NCBI RefSeq assembly: GCF_000425705.1 | Contig: NZ_AUDY01000010.1 | Location: forward strand, 372,001 to 436,000 | Length of the DNA: 64,000 nt | Source: Halobacillus kuroshimensis DSM 18393 | GTDB lineage: Bacteria; Bacillota; Bacilli; Bacillales; Halobacillaceae | Reading direction: 5' to 3' | Shown: in pieces, positions 18,746 to 27,790 of the stretch | Layout of the letters: each line of letters opens with the position of its first letter | How positions within the stretch are numbered: position 1 is the first letter of the stretch | Notes under the pieces: generated by a model | Told to the model about the DNA's origin: nothing | The model's database searches: none | The model's input: only the letters and a program-made list of their open reading frames with translations | Position numbers and translations under genes: made by a program

Positions 18746-19729
18746 ATGGCAGTCATTTCGTATATTCAAGCTGTCACCCAGGCACTTCGGGAAGAAATGC
18801 AGCGGGATGAAAAAGTATTTGTATTAGGAGAGGACGTTGGTAAACGCGGAGGCGTTTTCCGTGCAACGGACGGCCTTTATGATGAATTTGGAGAAGATCG
18901 TGTACTGGATACGCCTCTTGCCGAGTCTGCGATTGCTGGTGTAGGCATAGGAGCGGCTATGTATGGGATGCGCCCGGTTGCTGAAATGCAGTTTGCTGAC
19001 TTTATCATGCCGGCGGTCAACCAGATTATTTCAGAAGCAGCGAAGATCCGTTACCGGTCCAACAACGACTGGAGCGCTCCTATCACTATTCGTGCGCCTT
19101 ATGGCGGGGGAGTTCACGGGGCTCTTTACCACTCTCAGTCTGTTGAAGCAGTATTCGCCAATCAACCGGGCCTTAAAATTGTTATGCCGTCCACACCATA
19201 TGATGTGAAAGGTCTGCTTAAAGCGTCCATCCGTGATAACGATCCTGTTCTTTTCTTTGAGCATAAACGGGCCTACCGTTTGATCAAAGGGGAAGTTCCT
19301 GAAGAAGATTACACACTTCCGATTGGAAAAGCAGATGTGAAGCGGGAAGGCTCGGACATTACGGTCATTACGTATGGATTGTGCGTTCATTTTGCTCTTC
19401 AGGCAGCAGAAAAGCTTGCAGAAGAAGGCATTGATGCCCACATCCTCGACCTTCGTACGGTCTATCCTTTAGATAAGGAAAGCATCATTGAAGCAGCTTC
19501 CAAAACTGGAAAAGTGCTGCTTGTGACGGAAGATAACAAAGAAGGCGGGATTATTTCAGAGGTTTCTGCTATTGTCAGCGAAAACTGTCTGTTTGATCTG
19601 GACGCTCCTGTCCAGCGTCTCGCTGGTCCTGATATTCCTTCCATGCCGTATGCACCAACAATGGAAAAGCATTTCATGATGAATCCTGATAAAGTCGAAA
19701 AAGCGATGCGTGATCTCGCAGAATTTTAA
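18746..19729 (+). CDS. bkdAB: 2-oxoisovalerate dehydrogenase E1 beta
   Basis: The 327-residue beta subunit pairs with BkdAA. It has the transketolase pyrimidine-binding domain (LGEDVGKRGGVFRAT near residues 27-41, and ETPLAES-like DTPLAESAIAG) and the C-terminal transketolase domain (TVYPLDKESI). It is preceded by AAGGAGGGGG. An ATG overlaps its stop (TAATG at 19728), but the following gene more probably starts at the GTG at 19747. Confidence 0.95.
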   Translation: MAVISYIQAVTQALREEMQRDEKVFVLGEDVGKRGGVFRATDGLYDEFGEDRVLDTPLAESAIAGVGIGAAMYGMRPVAEMQFADFIMPAVNQIISEAAKIRYRSNNDWSAPITIRAPYGGGVHGALYHSQSVEAVFANQPGLKIVMPSTPYDVKGLLKASIRDNDPVLFFEHKRAYRLIKGEVPEEDYTLPIGKADVKREGSDITVITYGLCVHFALQAAEKLAEEGIDAHILDLRTVYPLDKESIIEAASKTGKVLLVTEDNKEGGIISEVSAIVSENCLFDLDAPVQRLAGPDIPSMPYAPTMEKHFMMNPDKVEKAMRDLAEF

Positions 19730-19746
19730 TGAAGGAGGCGTTCGTC

Positions 19747-21051
19747 GTGGGCGTAGAAAAAATCAATATGCCTCAACTCGGAGAGAGTGTAACAGAGGGC
19801 ACCATCAGCACTTGGCTGGTCCAGCCAGGAGATAAAGTAAACAAATATGATCCGATTGCTGAAGTCATGACGGATAAGGTGAACGCGGAAGTCCCTTCCT
19901 CCTTCACGGGTGTGATCAAAGATTTAGTGGCATCTGAAGGAGATACCATCGAAGTTGGTGAACTGATGTGTCATATTGAAATCGAAGGAGGAGGCTCTTC
20001 CTCAGAACCGGCAGCGGCTGAGCAGAAAGAAGACGAACCTTCAACGACGACTTCAAAGTCACAGGCATCCGAGTCAGCTTCGAATGGGAAAGACCAGGGG
20101 CAGAAGAAACGCTATTCACCGGCAGTTATGACCCTTGCTCAGGAAAATGACATTGATTTAAATCAGGTGGAAGGGACTGGACGCGGCGGCCGGATCACCC
20201 GCAAAGACATCGAGAAGGTGATTGAAAGTGGAGGGGTTTCAAAAGCCGAAGACCGTCCACAGACGGAACAGAAAGCCCCGTCTGCCGAACCGTCTGCGCC
20301 CGAATCCGCAGCAAAGCCGGCTCCATCTGTTCCTGATGTCCAGGCAGGAGAAGGGGATATCGAAATCCCTGTCACCGGCGTCCGTAAGGCGATTGCCGCC
20401 AATATGGTGAAATCCAAAACCGAAATTCCACATGCGTGGATGATGGTCGAAGTGGATGTGACCAATCTGGTGGAGCTTAGAAATGCGAAGAAAAATCAAT
20501 TTAAAAAACAGGAAGGCTACAGCCTGACGTATTTTGCTTTCTTCGTCAAAGCTGTCGCCCAGGCCTTGAAAGAATATCCACAGCTTAATAGTACATGGGC
20601 AGGCGATAAGATCATTCAACGCAAGGCGATTAACTTGAACATCGCTGTCGCTAAAGAAGATCAGTTGTTTGTGCCAGTGATTAAAAATGCGGATGAAAAA
20701 AGTATCAAAGGCATTGCCCGTGATATTACAGAACTGGCTGGTAAAGCCCGTGACGGGAAATTGACGTCCAAGGATATGGAAGGCGGAACCTTTACTGTAA
20801 ACAATACGGGTTCGTTCGGATCCGTTCAGTCCATGGGTGTAATCAATCATCCACAATCAGCCATTTTACAGGTGGAATCCATTGTGAAAAAACCGGTTTA
20901 TCAAAACGGCATGTTCGGTGCGCGTGATATGGTTAATCTCTGTCTGTCGCTGGATCACCGTGTGCTTGATGGTCTTGTTGCTGGTAATTTCCTTGCCCGT
21001 GTAAAGGAAATACTCGAGAAAATGAGTGAAGAGAATACTTCCATCTACTAA
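19747..21051 (+). CDS. bkdB: Dihydrolipoyl acyltransferase (E2) of the branched-chain complex
   Basis: The 434-residue E2 core has one lipoyl domain (about 1-77, with the lipoyl lysine in MTDKVNAEV), a Pro/Ser/Glu-rich linker, a peripheral subunit-binding domain (about 120-155, RYSPAVMTLAQENDIDL), a second flexible linker rich in Ala and Pro, and a catalytic domain with DHRVLDG near residue 405. The GTG at 19747 is preferred because GAAGGAGGCG (19731-19740) is well placed. The overlapping ATG at 19729 lies before that site. It closes the operon. Confidence 0.94.
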   Translation: MGVEKINMPQLGESVTEGTISTWLVQPGDKVNKYDPIAEVMTDKVNAEVPSSFTGVIKDLVASEGDTIEVGELMCHIEIEGGGSSSEPAAAEQKEDEPSTTTSKSQASESASNGKDQGQKKRYSPAVMTLAQENDIDLNQVEGTGRGGRITRKDIEKVIESGGVSKAEDRPQTEQKAPSAEPSAPESAAKPAPSVPDVQAGEGDIEIPVTGVRKAIAANMVKSKTEIPHAWMMVEVDVTNLVELRNAKKNQFKKQEGYSLTYFAFFVKAVAQALKEYPQLNSTWAGDKIIQRKAINLNIAVAKEDQLFVPVIKNADEKSIKGIARDITELAGKARDGKLTSKDMEGGTFTVNNTGSFGSVQSMGVINHPQSAILQVESIVKKPVYQNGMFGARDMVNLCLSLDHRVLDGLVAGNFLARVKEILEKMSEENTSIY

Positions 21052-21080
21052 AGAGGAAAAGCGGCTCCATCGGCTGCTTC

Positions 21081-21120
21081 CAGGCTGCCTGCTAAAGTTT
21101 CAGGCAGCCTGATTTTTATT
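21081..21120 (+). terminator. Terminator of the bkd operon
   Basis: CAGGCTGCCTG (21081-21091) and CAGGCAGCCTG (21101-21111) form a perfect 11-bp stem followed by ATTTTTATT. Confidence 0.88.
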
Positions 21121-21247
21121 GGATCCCTCTTTGCCGGAAGATGTTTTATGATCTGCCGGACATCGATATGTCTCTGGGGGAAAAGTATAGTTCCAGGTTC
21201 CGGCAGGGGGAAAGGTTTTTATAGACAGGAAAGAAACGGCAGAAGAA

Positions 21248-21276
21248 TTGAAAGCCTTCTGTTATCTTGGTAAAAT
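21248..21276 (+). promoter_or_regulatory. Sigma-A promoter of brxB
   Basis: TTGAAA (21248-21253), a 17-base spacer and TAAAAT (21271-21276) lie 34 bases upstream of the brxB start codon. Confidence 0.65.
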
Positions 21277-21309
21277 GTTCATAGTATTTATAAAAAGGGG
21301 CCATGTCTA

Positions 21310-21741
21310 ATGGATTTCAATATTTTCATGAATGATGTCGTTACAAAAGCACGTGAAGAAATTACGCAAGCGGGGTACACCGAACTTACTTCACCTGAAG
21401 AAGTCGATCAGGCACTGACTCAGGAAGGAACCACTCTTGTCATGGTCAATTCCGTCTGCGGGTGTGCAGGAGGGATTGCACGTCCAGCCGCTGCTCATGC
21501 TATTCATTATGATAAACGCCCGGACCGCCTGGTCACAGTGTTTGCCGGTCAGGATCGCGAAGCGACGAACCGGGCACGTGAGTATTTCGAAGGATACCCG
21601 CCGTCTTCTCCTTCCTTCGCACTTTTGAAGGATGGGAAAATCCAGACGATGGTGGAGCGTCATGATATCGAAGGCTTTGAACCGATGGAAGTCATCGGAA
21701 AGCTTCAGCGCAGTTTTGAAGAATACTGCGAAGAGGTATAA
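21310..21741 (+). CDS. brxB: Bacilliredoxin BrxB (YqiW)
   Basis: The 143-residue thioredoxin-fold protein of the BrxA/BrxB family removes bacillithiol from S-bacillithiolated proteins. The active site is the CGC motif in NSVCGCAGG at about residues 51-59. The B. subtilis orthologue yqiW also lies directly after the bkd operon. It is monocistronic here, with its own promoter and terminator. Confidence 0.93.
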   Translation: MDFNIFMNDVVTKAREEITQAGYTELTSPEEVDQALTQEGTTLVMVNSVCGCAGGIARPAAAHAIHYDKRPDRLVTVFAGQDREATNRAREYFEGYPPSSPSFALLKDGKIQTMVERHDIEGFEPMEVIGKLQRSFEEYCEEV

Positions 21742-21756
21742 TAAAGAAAAGGCTTG

Positions 21757-21785
21757 GGATCTTTGTGATGAGCAAAGGTCCTTTT
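21757..21785 (+). terminator. Terminator after brxB
   Basis: GGATCTTTG (21757-21765) pairs with CAAAGGTCC (21773-21781) with one G-U pair, and a TTTT tail follows. Confidence 0.65.
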
Positions 21786-21839
21786 GCATTTCTGATTGGT
21801 TTTTAGACAGTATTAGGAAGAGAAAGGATTAGACAGACA

Positions 21840-22790
21840 TTGAAGATAGGATACCGTACCATTAAGACAGCGTTAGGCACCCCTTTTGCCATCTGGGTGG
21901 CCCAGATGCTGCAGCTGGAAAACTTTGCATCAGCAGGGATCTTGACGATTCTCTGCATCCAGATTACGAGGAAGCGGTCATTTTTAAGTGCATGGCACCG
22001 TTTTTCAGCGTGTATTGTAGCTATGGTTTTTTCGTTCGCCTTTTTTGAGCTGATTGGATATAACCCGCTGGCTATCGGGATCATGCTGTTTGCCTTTATC
22101 CCTGTGACCGTCTGGCTGAACATTACACCTGGTATTGTGACGAGTTCAGTCATCATTCTCCATCTATACGGCTCAGGCAGTATAGGCTGGGAGATTATTA
22201 TAAACGAAGTGATCCTGATTACTGTAGGAATCGGTACGGCTCTGCTGCTGAATTTATACATGCCGAGTCTGGAAAATAAACTGGGGGAGTACCGGAGTCA
22301 GGTCGAGCATAACTTTTCCCTGATCATGAAGGAGCTTGCTACGTTTTTAAGAGATGGAGACAATGACTGGACAGGACACGAGCTTACAGAAACAGCGGCA
22401 CTGCTTGAAAAAGCCAAGTCCTTATCCTACAGGGATGTTGAAAACCACCTGCTTCGGACTCATAACCATTTTTATCATTACTTTCACATGCGGACGAAAC
22501 AGTTTGAGTTATTGGAGAGGATGCTTCCGCTTGTGAGCCGGATTTCCACCTCGAATATGCACAGCTCTAAAATCGCTGATTTCTTTGATGATTTAGCCGG
22601 TGCAATTCATCCTGGTAATACAGCGGTCATTTACCTGCAGCGGTTCAAAGAGATGAAGGAGGAGTTCAGGGAGGATGACCTTCCACAGACGCGCGAGGAA
22701 TTTGAGATGCGTGCCAGTCTTTTTCACCTGCTTAATGAGATTGAGGAATATTTAATCATTAAACGGTCATTTAAGAAGAGTGACGTATAA
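21840..22790 (+). CDS. yqjA: YqjA-type membrane protein (aromatic acid exporter family)
   Basis: The 316-residue product has an N-terminal membrane half of about five or six helices (about residues 1-135) and a cytoplasmic, charged alpha-helical C-terminal half containing NHLLRTHNHFYHYFHMR. This is the ArAE_1/DUF939 arrangement of B. subtilis YqjA. The substrate is unknown. Translation appears to start at TTG 21840, with AGAAAGGA upstream at somewhat long spacing. No ATG or GTG fits the family N-terminus. yqjB follows after 45 bases. Confidence 0.85.
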   Translation: MKIGYRTIKTALGTPFAIWVAQMLQLENFASAGILTILCIQITRKRSFLSAWHRFSACIVAMVFSFAFFELIGYNPLAIGIMLFAFIPVTVWLNITPGIVTSSVIILHLYGSGSIGWEIIINEVILITVGIGTALLLNLYMPSLENKLGEYRSQVEHNFSLIMKELATFLRDGDNDWTGHELTETAALLEKAKSLSYRDVENHLLRTHNHFYHYFHMRTKQFELLERMLPLVSRISTSNMHSSKIADFFDDLAGAIHPGNTAVIYLQRFKEMKEEFREDDLPQTREEFEMRASLFHLLNEIEEYLIIKRSFKKSDV

Positions 22791-22835
22791 AGGACATGAG
22801 GGCGGGGAAACTTGAATTAAAAAGAAGGGATATGC

Positions 22836-23348
22836 ATGACATTCTTTTTTCTGGTCTTCTCCAGCCTCCAGCTGCTGCTTCCTGCGTCAGCTGAAGAGCC
22901 TGTCGTTCTTGTCAACAAAGCCGTACACGAACTCGTAGTGTATGAGGACGGGGAGCGGACATTCCAAGCTCCTGCGGCTATCGGGAAAACCGATGAACTC
23001 ACACCGGAAGGACTATTCGTAATTAAAGTGAAAGCCGTAGATCCGTATTATCGAAAAAACAATATTCCAGGCGGCGTTCCGGAAAATCCTCTGGGAAGCC
23101 GTTGGATCGGGTTTGATGCAGAGGGAACGGACGGCCGGATTTACGGCATCCACGGTACGAATCAGCCGGAGTCGGTCGGAACCTCTGCTTCCGCAGGGTG
23201 TATCAGGCTGAAGAATGACGACGTCGAAACCTTATACACCATGATCGAAGAAGAGATGGACGTGTGGATCGTGGACGATCCGGACGTATCAATGGAAGTT
23301 TTGTATGAACAGTGGCTGAAAAAGAAATGGCAGCAGTTTCTGAATTAA
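22836..23348 (+). CDS. yqjB: Secreted L,D-transpeptidase (YqjB)
   Basis: The 170-residue product has an N-terminal signal peptide (hydrophobic run of about residues 2-17, ending near PASAEE) and a YkuD-type L,D-transpeptidase domain. The catalytic block is IHGTNQPESVG...SAGCIRL, with the nucleophile Cys near residue 128. It would act on peptidoglycan stem peptides outside the membrane. Start and neighbours match B. subtilis yqjB. Confidence 0.9.
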   Translation: MTFFFLVFSSLQLLLPASAEEPVVLVNKAVHELVVYEDGERTFQAPAAIGKTDELTPEGLFVIKVKAVDPYYRKNNIPGGVPENPLGSRWIGFDAEGTDGRIYGIHGTNQPESVGTSASAGCIRLKNDDVETLYTMIEEEMDVWIVDDPDVSMEVLYEQWLKKKWQQFLN

Positions 23349-23395
23349 AAAAAGCCGGGAAGGGTGGAGAACCACCTTGCCCGGCTTTTCCTCTT
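23349..23395. terminator. Bidirectional terminator between yqjB and the Prli42-like gene
   Basis: AAAAGCCGGG... (from 23350) pairs with ...CCCGGCTTTT (to 23389), with internal mismatches and the loop AGAA. It ends both convergent genes. Confidence 0.75.
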
Positions 23396-23512
23396 TTATA
23401 GGAAGAAGCTCGCTCCCGCCAGTACCGTAGAGAGAACCATGGAGAGAATCATAATATAAATAACGATTTTCATGCGGCGTTCTCGCTTTGAGCGTTTTTT
23501 CGTTTCAGCCAA
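23396..23512 (-). CDS. Prli42-like 38-aa membrane protein
   Basis: This short gene encodes MAETKKRSKRERRMKIVIYI..., a basic N-terminus followed by one hydrophobic helix (about residues 15-36) ending GASFFL. Size, charge pattern and the VIYIMILSMVLSTVLAG-type helix resemble Prli42, the membrane miniprotein that anchors the stressosome in Listeria. The start is TTG 23512, with AAGGAGGT 8 bases upstream, a strong ribosome site that supports a real gene. The assignment rests on similarity of pattern. Confidence 0.7.
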   Translation of the reverse strand: MAETKKRSKRERRMKIVIYIMILSMVLSTVLAGASFFL

Positions 23513-23589
23513 GGTTGGTAACCTCCTTCTCAGTCGTTCCTGTTCAATATTTTACCGAAAAAAAAGAAAATGGACAAGGGGACGTTTGG

Positions 23590-23609
23590 ATTCACAATTT
23601 GTTGTGAAT
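23590..23609. promoter_or_regulatory. Perfect palindrome, candidate operator between prli42-like and mcm genes
   Basis: ATTCACAA-TTTG-TTGTGAAT is an 8-bp perfect inverted repeat lying between two divergent genes. It has no T-tail, so an operator is more likely than a terminator. The cognate regulator is not known. Confidence 0.55.
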
Positions 23610-23627
23610 TATGTTAATTTTTAGATA

Positions 23628-23653
23628 GGTAAGCGCTTCATTTCTGGTATGCT
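23628..23653 (+). promoter_or_regulatory. Promoter of the mcm operon with cre-like site
   Basis: TGGTATGCT at 23645-23653 is an extended -10 element. GGTAAGCGCTTCAT at 23628-23641 matches the CcpA cre consensus TGWAARCGYTWWCA at 10 of 14 positions, including the AAGCGCTT core, and overlaps the -35 region, where CcpA would repress. The match is moderate. Confidence 0.45.
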
Positions 23654-23686
23654 AGAAGAGAATAGACGAAAGAGGAGGCTTTTCCA

Positions 23687-25342
23687 ATGACCCTGTCATC
23701 CAATGGACAACATTTCAAGCAGGAATGGGAGAAGAATGTAGAAAAAACCATGCAGCGTTTCCCAGAGCGCCGTCGTTCTTTTCATACGAGTTCGGATATT
23801 CCTGTGGATCGTCTCTATACACCCGAATCGTTAAGTGAAGATTACATAAACCAAATCGGTTTTCCAGGCCAGTATCCATATACGCGAGGGATTCAGCCGA
23901 CGATGTTCCGCTCCCGGTACTGGACAATGCGCCAGTATGCAGGTTTTGGTTCAGCAGAAGAGACGAACGAACGTTTTCGTTACCTGCTGAAACAGGGCCA
24001 GACAGGCTTATCCGTCGCCTTTGATCTGCCGACGCAGATCGGCTATGACTCAGACGACCCCATGGCTGAGGGCGAAGTCGGCAAAGTTGGAGTAGCGATT
24101 GATTCACTGAAAGATATGGAGCAGCTGTTCCATGAAATTCCACTCGATCAAGTGAGCACCTCCATGACTATAAACGCGCCTGCAGGCATACTCCTTGCGA
24201 TGTACATTGCTGTAGGGGAGAAGCAGGGGGTGCCGAGGGAAAAGCTGACCGGTACGATTCAAAACGATATTTTGAAGGAGTACATTGCCCGAGGGACGTA
24301 TATTTATCCTCCTAAACCATCGATGCGGCTCATCACGGATATTTTTGCCTACTGTCAGGAGCACCTGCCTAAATTCAACACCATCAGCATATCCGGCTAT
24401 CATATCCGTGAAGCAGGATCGACCGCTGTGCAGGAAGTCGCTTTTACGATCGCCAACGGCATGGCTTATGTAGATGCTGCCATTGAAGCAGGATTGAAAG
24501 TGGATCAATTTGCTCCCCGCCTGGCCTTCTTCTTTAATGCCCACAATCAGTTTTTTGAAGAAGCAGCCAAATTCAGGGCAGCACGCCGGATGTGGGCGAA
24601 AATCATGAAAGAGCACTACAAAGCGGAAGATCCAAAGAGCTGGAAAATGCGTTTCCACACCCAGACAGGTGGAAGTACGCTGACGGCCCAGCAGCCGGAT
24701 AATAATATTGTCCGCGTAACGATGCAGGCTCTGGCTGCTGTATTAGGAGGCACACAGAGTCTTCATACCAATTCCAGGGATGAGGCTCTGGCGCTCCCGA
24801 CAGAGGATTCTGCGAGGATTGCTCTGCGGACACAGCAGATTATCGCCAATGAGAGCGGTGTCGCTGATACAGTCGATCCGCTTGCTGGATCCTACTATGT
24901 CGAGTCCTTGACTGACCAGATTGAAAAAGAGGCCGGTGCGTACCTGGAGCGGATCAGTGAATTCGGCGGGGCTGTTCAGGCTGTAGAAGAGGGGTACATG
25001 CAGCGGGAAATCCATCAGGCGGCCTACGAGGCGCAGAAACGGATGGAATCCAAAGAGGATATCGTTGTCGGCATGAACGAGTATCAGGTGGATGAAGAAA
25101 TCCACGCGGATCTCTTGAAAGTGGATGAAGCCCTTGAAAAAGGACAGATAGAAAAAACAAAGCAGGTAAGAGAGCAGAGAAATCAGGAAATTGTCGATCG
25201 CTGCCTTCAGGAACTCCGCAACGCAGCAGCGAAGCAGGACAATGTCATGCCTCCGATCGTCAGGGCTGTCCAGGCTTACGCCACAGTCGGGGAAATTGCC
25301 AACGTCCTGCGTGAGGAATTCGGTGAATATACAGCGATGTAG
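23687..25342 (+). CDS. Acyl-CoA mutase large subunit (methylmalonyl-CoA mutase type)
   Basis: The 551-residue TIM-barrel domain of the B12-dependent acyl-CoA mutases lacks a cobalamin domain of its own. Conserved blocks are [15 protein letters not shown] (near 80), [43 protein letters not shown] and [20 protein letters not shown]. The Tyr in RQYAGF is the residue methylmalonyl-CoA mutases keep, whereas isobutyryl-CoA mutases usually replace it. I therefore favour methylmalonyl-CoA, but isobutyryl-CoA remains possible next to the bkd operon. The B12 subunit is the next gene. Confidence 0.85.
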   Translation: MTLSSNGQHFKQEWEKNVEKTMQRFPERRRSFHTSSDIPVDRLYTPESLSEDYINQIGFPGQYPYTRGIQPTMFRSRYWTMRQYAGFGSAEETNERFRYLLKQGQTGLSVAFDLPTQIGYDSDDPMAEGEVGKVGVAIDSLKDMEQLFHEIPLDQVSTSMTINAPAGILLAMYIAVGEKQGVPREKLTGTIQNDILKEYIARGTYIYPPKPSMRLITDIFAYCQEHLPKFNTISISGYHIREAGSTAVQEVAFTIANGMAYVDAAIEAGLKVDQFAPRLAFFFNAHNQFFEEAAKFRAARRMWAKIMKEHYKAEDPKSWKMRFHTQTGGSTLTAQQPDNNIVRVTMQALAAVLGGTQSLHTNSRDEALALPTEDSARIALRTQQIIANESGVADTVDPLAGSYYVESLTDQIEKEAGAYLERISEFGGAVQAVEEGYMQREIHQAAYEAQKRMESKEDIVVGMNEYQVDEEIHADLLKVDEALEKGQIEKTKQVREQRNQEIVDRCLQELRNAAAKQDNVMPPIVRAVQAYATVGEIANVLREEFGEYTAM

Positions 25343-25358
25343 AAAGGGATGAGTCAGT

Positions 25359-26171
25359 ATGAAGCCAATTCGAGTACTTATAGCTAAACCAGGACTGGAT
25401 GGGCATGACCGTGGTGCTTTAATCATCGCCCAGGCTCTCCGGGACCACGGAATGGAAGTCATCTATACAGGTCTCAGACAGTCTGCCGTGCAGATTGCCC
25501 GGGCTGCCGTGCAGGAGGATGTCGATGTCGTCGGTTTATCTTCGTTATCCGGAGCGCACAAATCCTTGTTTCCGAAAGTAGTGGAAGCTCTCAAGAAGGA
25601 AGGGGCCGATGACATCCCTGTCATCGGTGGAGGAGTTATTCCCGCTGAGGATATTCCGTATCTGGAAGGAAAAGGGGTCCATAAAATTTTCACCAGCGGA
25701 TCGCCGACAGACGCTATTGCCGTTTATATTAAACAGCTGATCCATCAGGAAACGATCAGCACTCCAAAGAAAATTGCCCACATTGGGATTGCAGTGGAAA
25801 GTATAGATGCAGCACTTCCTTTTTATCAGCATACGCTGGGGATGGAACTGGAAGCTGTAGAGGACGTGGAATCGGAGCATGTTCGTGCTGCTTTTTTAAG
25901 AATTGGTGAAACGAAGCTGGAGCTTTTGGAGCCTCTGAATGAAACCTCCGCCATCGCTTCCTTTTTGGAGAAAAGAGGCAGTGGAATCCATCACATCGCC
26001 TTGGAAGTCGATGATCTGCATAAACGCCTCCAGCAATACAAGGAACAGGGAATCCGGATGATACATGACGAACCGAAAACCGGGGCTCATCAGGCCGATA
26101 TTGCCTTTATGCATCCGAAAGCCTCCGGCGGTGTCCTTTATGAACTCTGGCAGCCAGGGAAGGGGGAGTAG
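25359..26171 (+). CDS. Cobalamin-binding mutase subunit fused to methylmalonyl-CoA epimerase
   Basis: The 270-residue product has two domains. Residues 1-130 are a B12-binding domain with the DxHxxG motif in [11 protein letters not shown], then [12 protein letters not shown] and VIGGGVIP, the base-off/His-on type used by acyl-CoA mutases. Residues 138-270 are a vicinal oxygen chelate domain of the methylmalonyl-CoA epimerase kind, with [31 protein letters not shown] and a final GVLYELWQ. The fusion joins two consecutive steps. Spacing of 16 bases to the mutase and 2 bases to the carboxyltransferase gene indicates one operon. Confidence 0.9.
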   Translation: MKPIRVLIAKPGLDGHDRGALIIAQALRDHGMEVIYTGLRQSAVQIARAAVQEDVDVVGLSSLSGAHKSLFPKVVEALKKEGADDIPVIGGGVIPAEDIPYLEGKGVHKIFTSGSPTDAIAVYIKQLIHQETISTPKKIAHIGIAVESIDAALPFYQHTLGMELEAVEDVESEHVRAAFLRIGETKLELLEPLNETSAIASFLEKRGSGIHHIALEVDDLHKRLQQYKEQGIRMIHDEPKTGAHQADIAFMHPKASGGVLYELWQPGKGE

Positions 26172-26173
26172 AC

Positions 26174-27721
26174 ATGGATATTTTCGATAAAATCAATGAA
26201 CTTTACGATAAGCGCAGAGAGGTTGAACTCGGCGGCGGGGATGAACGCATCGATAAGCAGCACGAAAAAGGGAAATGGACGGCCCGTGAACGGATCGATC
26301 ACCTTTTGGATGAGGACAGTTTCATTGAGCTGAACCCTTTCATAGAGCATCGCCATGATGCCTTCGGGATGGACGATAAAACAGCACCGGGAGAAGGGGT
26401 AGTCACAGGATACGGGAAAATTGATGGAAGAAGTGTGTATCTTTTTGCCCAGGATTTCACAGTTTACGGTGGAGCATTGGGAGAGATGCACGCAAAGAAA
26501 ATTGCTGCCGTCATGGACCTGGCTGCCAAAAACGGAACGCCTTTCATTGGTTTGAATGACTCGGGAGGAGCGAGAATCCAGGAGGGGGTTTCATCTCTGG
26601 ATGGATATGGACAGGTGTTTTACCGTAATTCGATCTATTCGGGAGTCATCCCCCAGATCTCAGTCATCATGGGGCCGTGTGCAGGTGGAGCGGTCTATTC
26701 ACCGGCCATCACCGATTTTGTCATCATGGTGGAAAAGACGTCCCAGATGTTCATTACAGGTCCGAAAGTCATTGAAACGGTTACGGGAGAACAAATATCC
26801 GCTGAGGATCTCGGAGGCGCCGGTGTTCACAATACGCTCAGTGGAAATGCCCATATGAAGACAAAGGATGAAGCGGAGGCCCTGGATGCTGTACGAAAGA
26901 TCATCAGTTATCTTCCTCAGAATAACGAAGAGAAGACACCAATGATCCAGGAAGAAATGAAGGATCATTTCCGTCCGGACCTGACCGATAAGATCCCTTT
27001 TGATCCCATCCGTCCTTATGATGTCCGCGTCATTATTGATGAAGTGGTGGACGAGTCGTCATTCTTTGAAATTCAAAAAGACTTTGCCAAAAACATTGTC
27101 GTTGGTTTTGCCCGAATGAACGGCCGGGCTGTCGGCCTTGTCTGCAATCAGCCGAAATATATGGCGGGCGGACTGGATATCGACTCCAGCGATAAAGCCG
27201 CACGATTTATCCGTACGTGCGATTCCTTTAACATCCCAATTATTACGTTTGAGGATGTTACCGGATTTTTCCCCGGTATTAAGCAGGAACACGGGGGAAT
27301 CATACGACACGGAGCAAAAATTCTGTATGCTTATTCAGAAGCTACGGTGCCCAAACTTACAGTGATCACCCGAAAGGCGTATGGCGGGGCCTATGTGGCG
27401 CTGAACAGTAAGTCCATAGGAGCGGATCTTGTCTACGCTTGGCCGAACGCTGAGATTGCTGTCATGGGGCCTGAAGGGGCAGCCAACATCATTTTCGCCA
27501 AGGAAATCAAGGAAAGTGAACAGCCTGAAGAAACGAGGAAGAATAAGATCAATGAATACCGCGAACGTTTTGCCAACCCTTACGTTGCTGCAGGGCTCGG
27601 GATGATCGATGATGTCATCGATCCACGGGAAACGCGGAGCACACTTGTAAAGGCTTTGGATATGCTGCAGGACAAGCGGGAGGAACGCCCTTATAAAAAG
27701 CATGGAAATATTCCTCTTTAA
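26174..27721 (+). CDS. yqjD: Acyl-CoA carboxylase carboxyltransferase subunit (propionyl-CoA carboxylase beta / MmdA, YqjD)
   Basis: The 515-residue product carries both halves of the biotin-dependent carboxyltransferase fold, with GLNDSGGARIQEGV (N-half oxyanion loop), GPCAGGAVYSPA and, in the C-half, ITRKAYGGAYVAL and GPEGAANIIF. It either makes methylmalonyl-CoA from propionyl-CoA or runs in the decarboxylase direction. No biotin carboxylase or biotin carrier gene lies in the window, so the direction is not settled. Context with mutase and epimerase favours propionyl-CoA breakdown. Confidence 0.92.
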   Translation: MDIFDKINELYDKRREVELGGGDERIDKQHEKGKWTARERIDHLLDEDSFIELNPFIEHRHDAFGMDDKTAPGEGVVTGYGKIDGRSVYLFAQDFTVYGGALGEMHAKKIAAVMDLAAKNGTPFIGLNDSGGARIQEGVSSLDGYGQVFYRNSIYSGVIPQISVIMGPCAGGAVYSPAITDFVIMVEKTSQMFITGPKVIETVTGEQISAEDLGGAGVHNTLSGNAHMKTKDEAEALDAVRKIISYLPQNNEEKTPMIQEEMKDHFRPDLTDKIPFDPIRPYDVRVIIDEVVDESSFFEIQKDFAKNIVVGFARMNGRAVGLVCNQPKYMAGGLDIDSSDKAARFIRTCDSFNIPIITFEDVTGFFPGIKQEHGGIIRHGAKILYAYSEATVPKLTVITRKAYGGAYVALNSKSIGADLVYAWPNAEIAVMGPEGAANIIFAKEIKESEQPEETRKNKINEYRERFANPYVAAGLGMIDDVIDPRETRSTLVKALDMLQDKREERPYKKHGNIPL

Positions 27722-27790
27722 TTGACATGATTCTTTCGTTCCGCTAACGTACAAAGAGGAATGTGGTTACATATGAAGGAGGAAACATCC

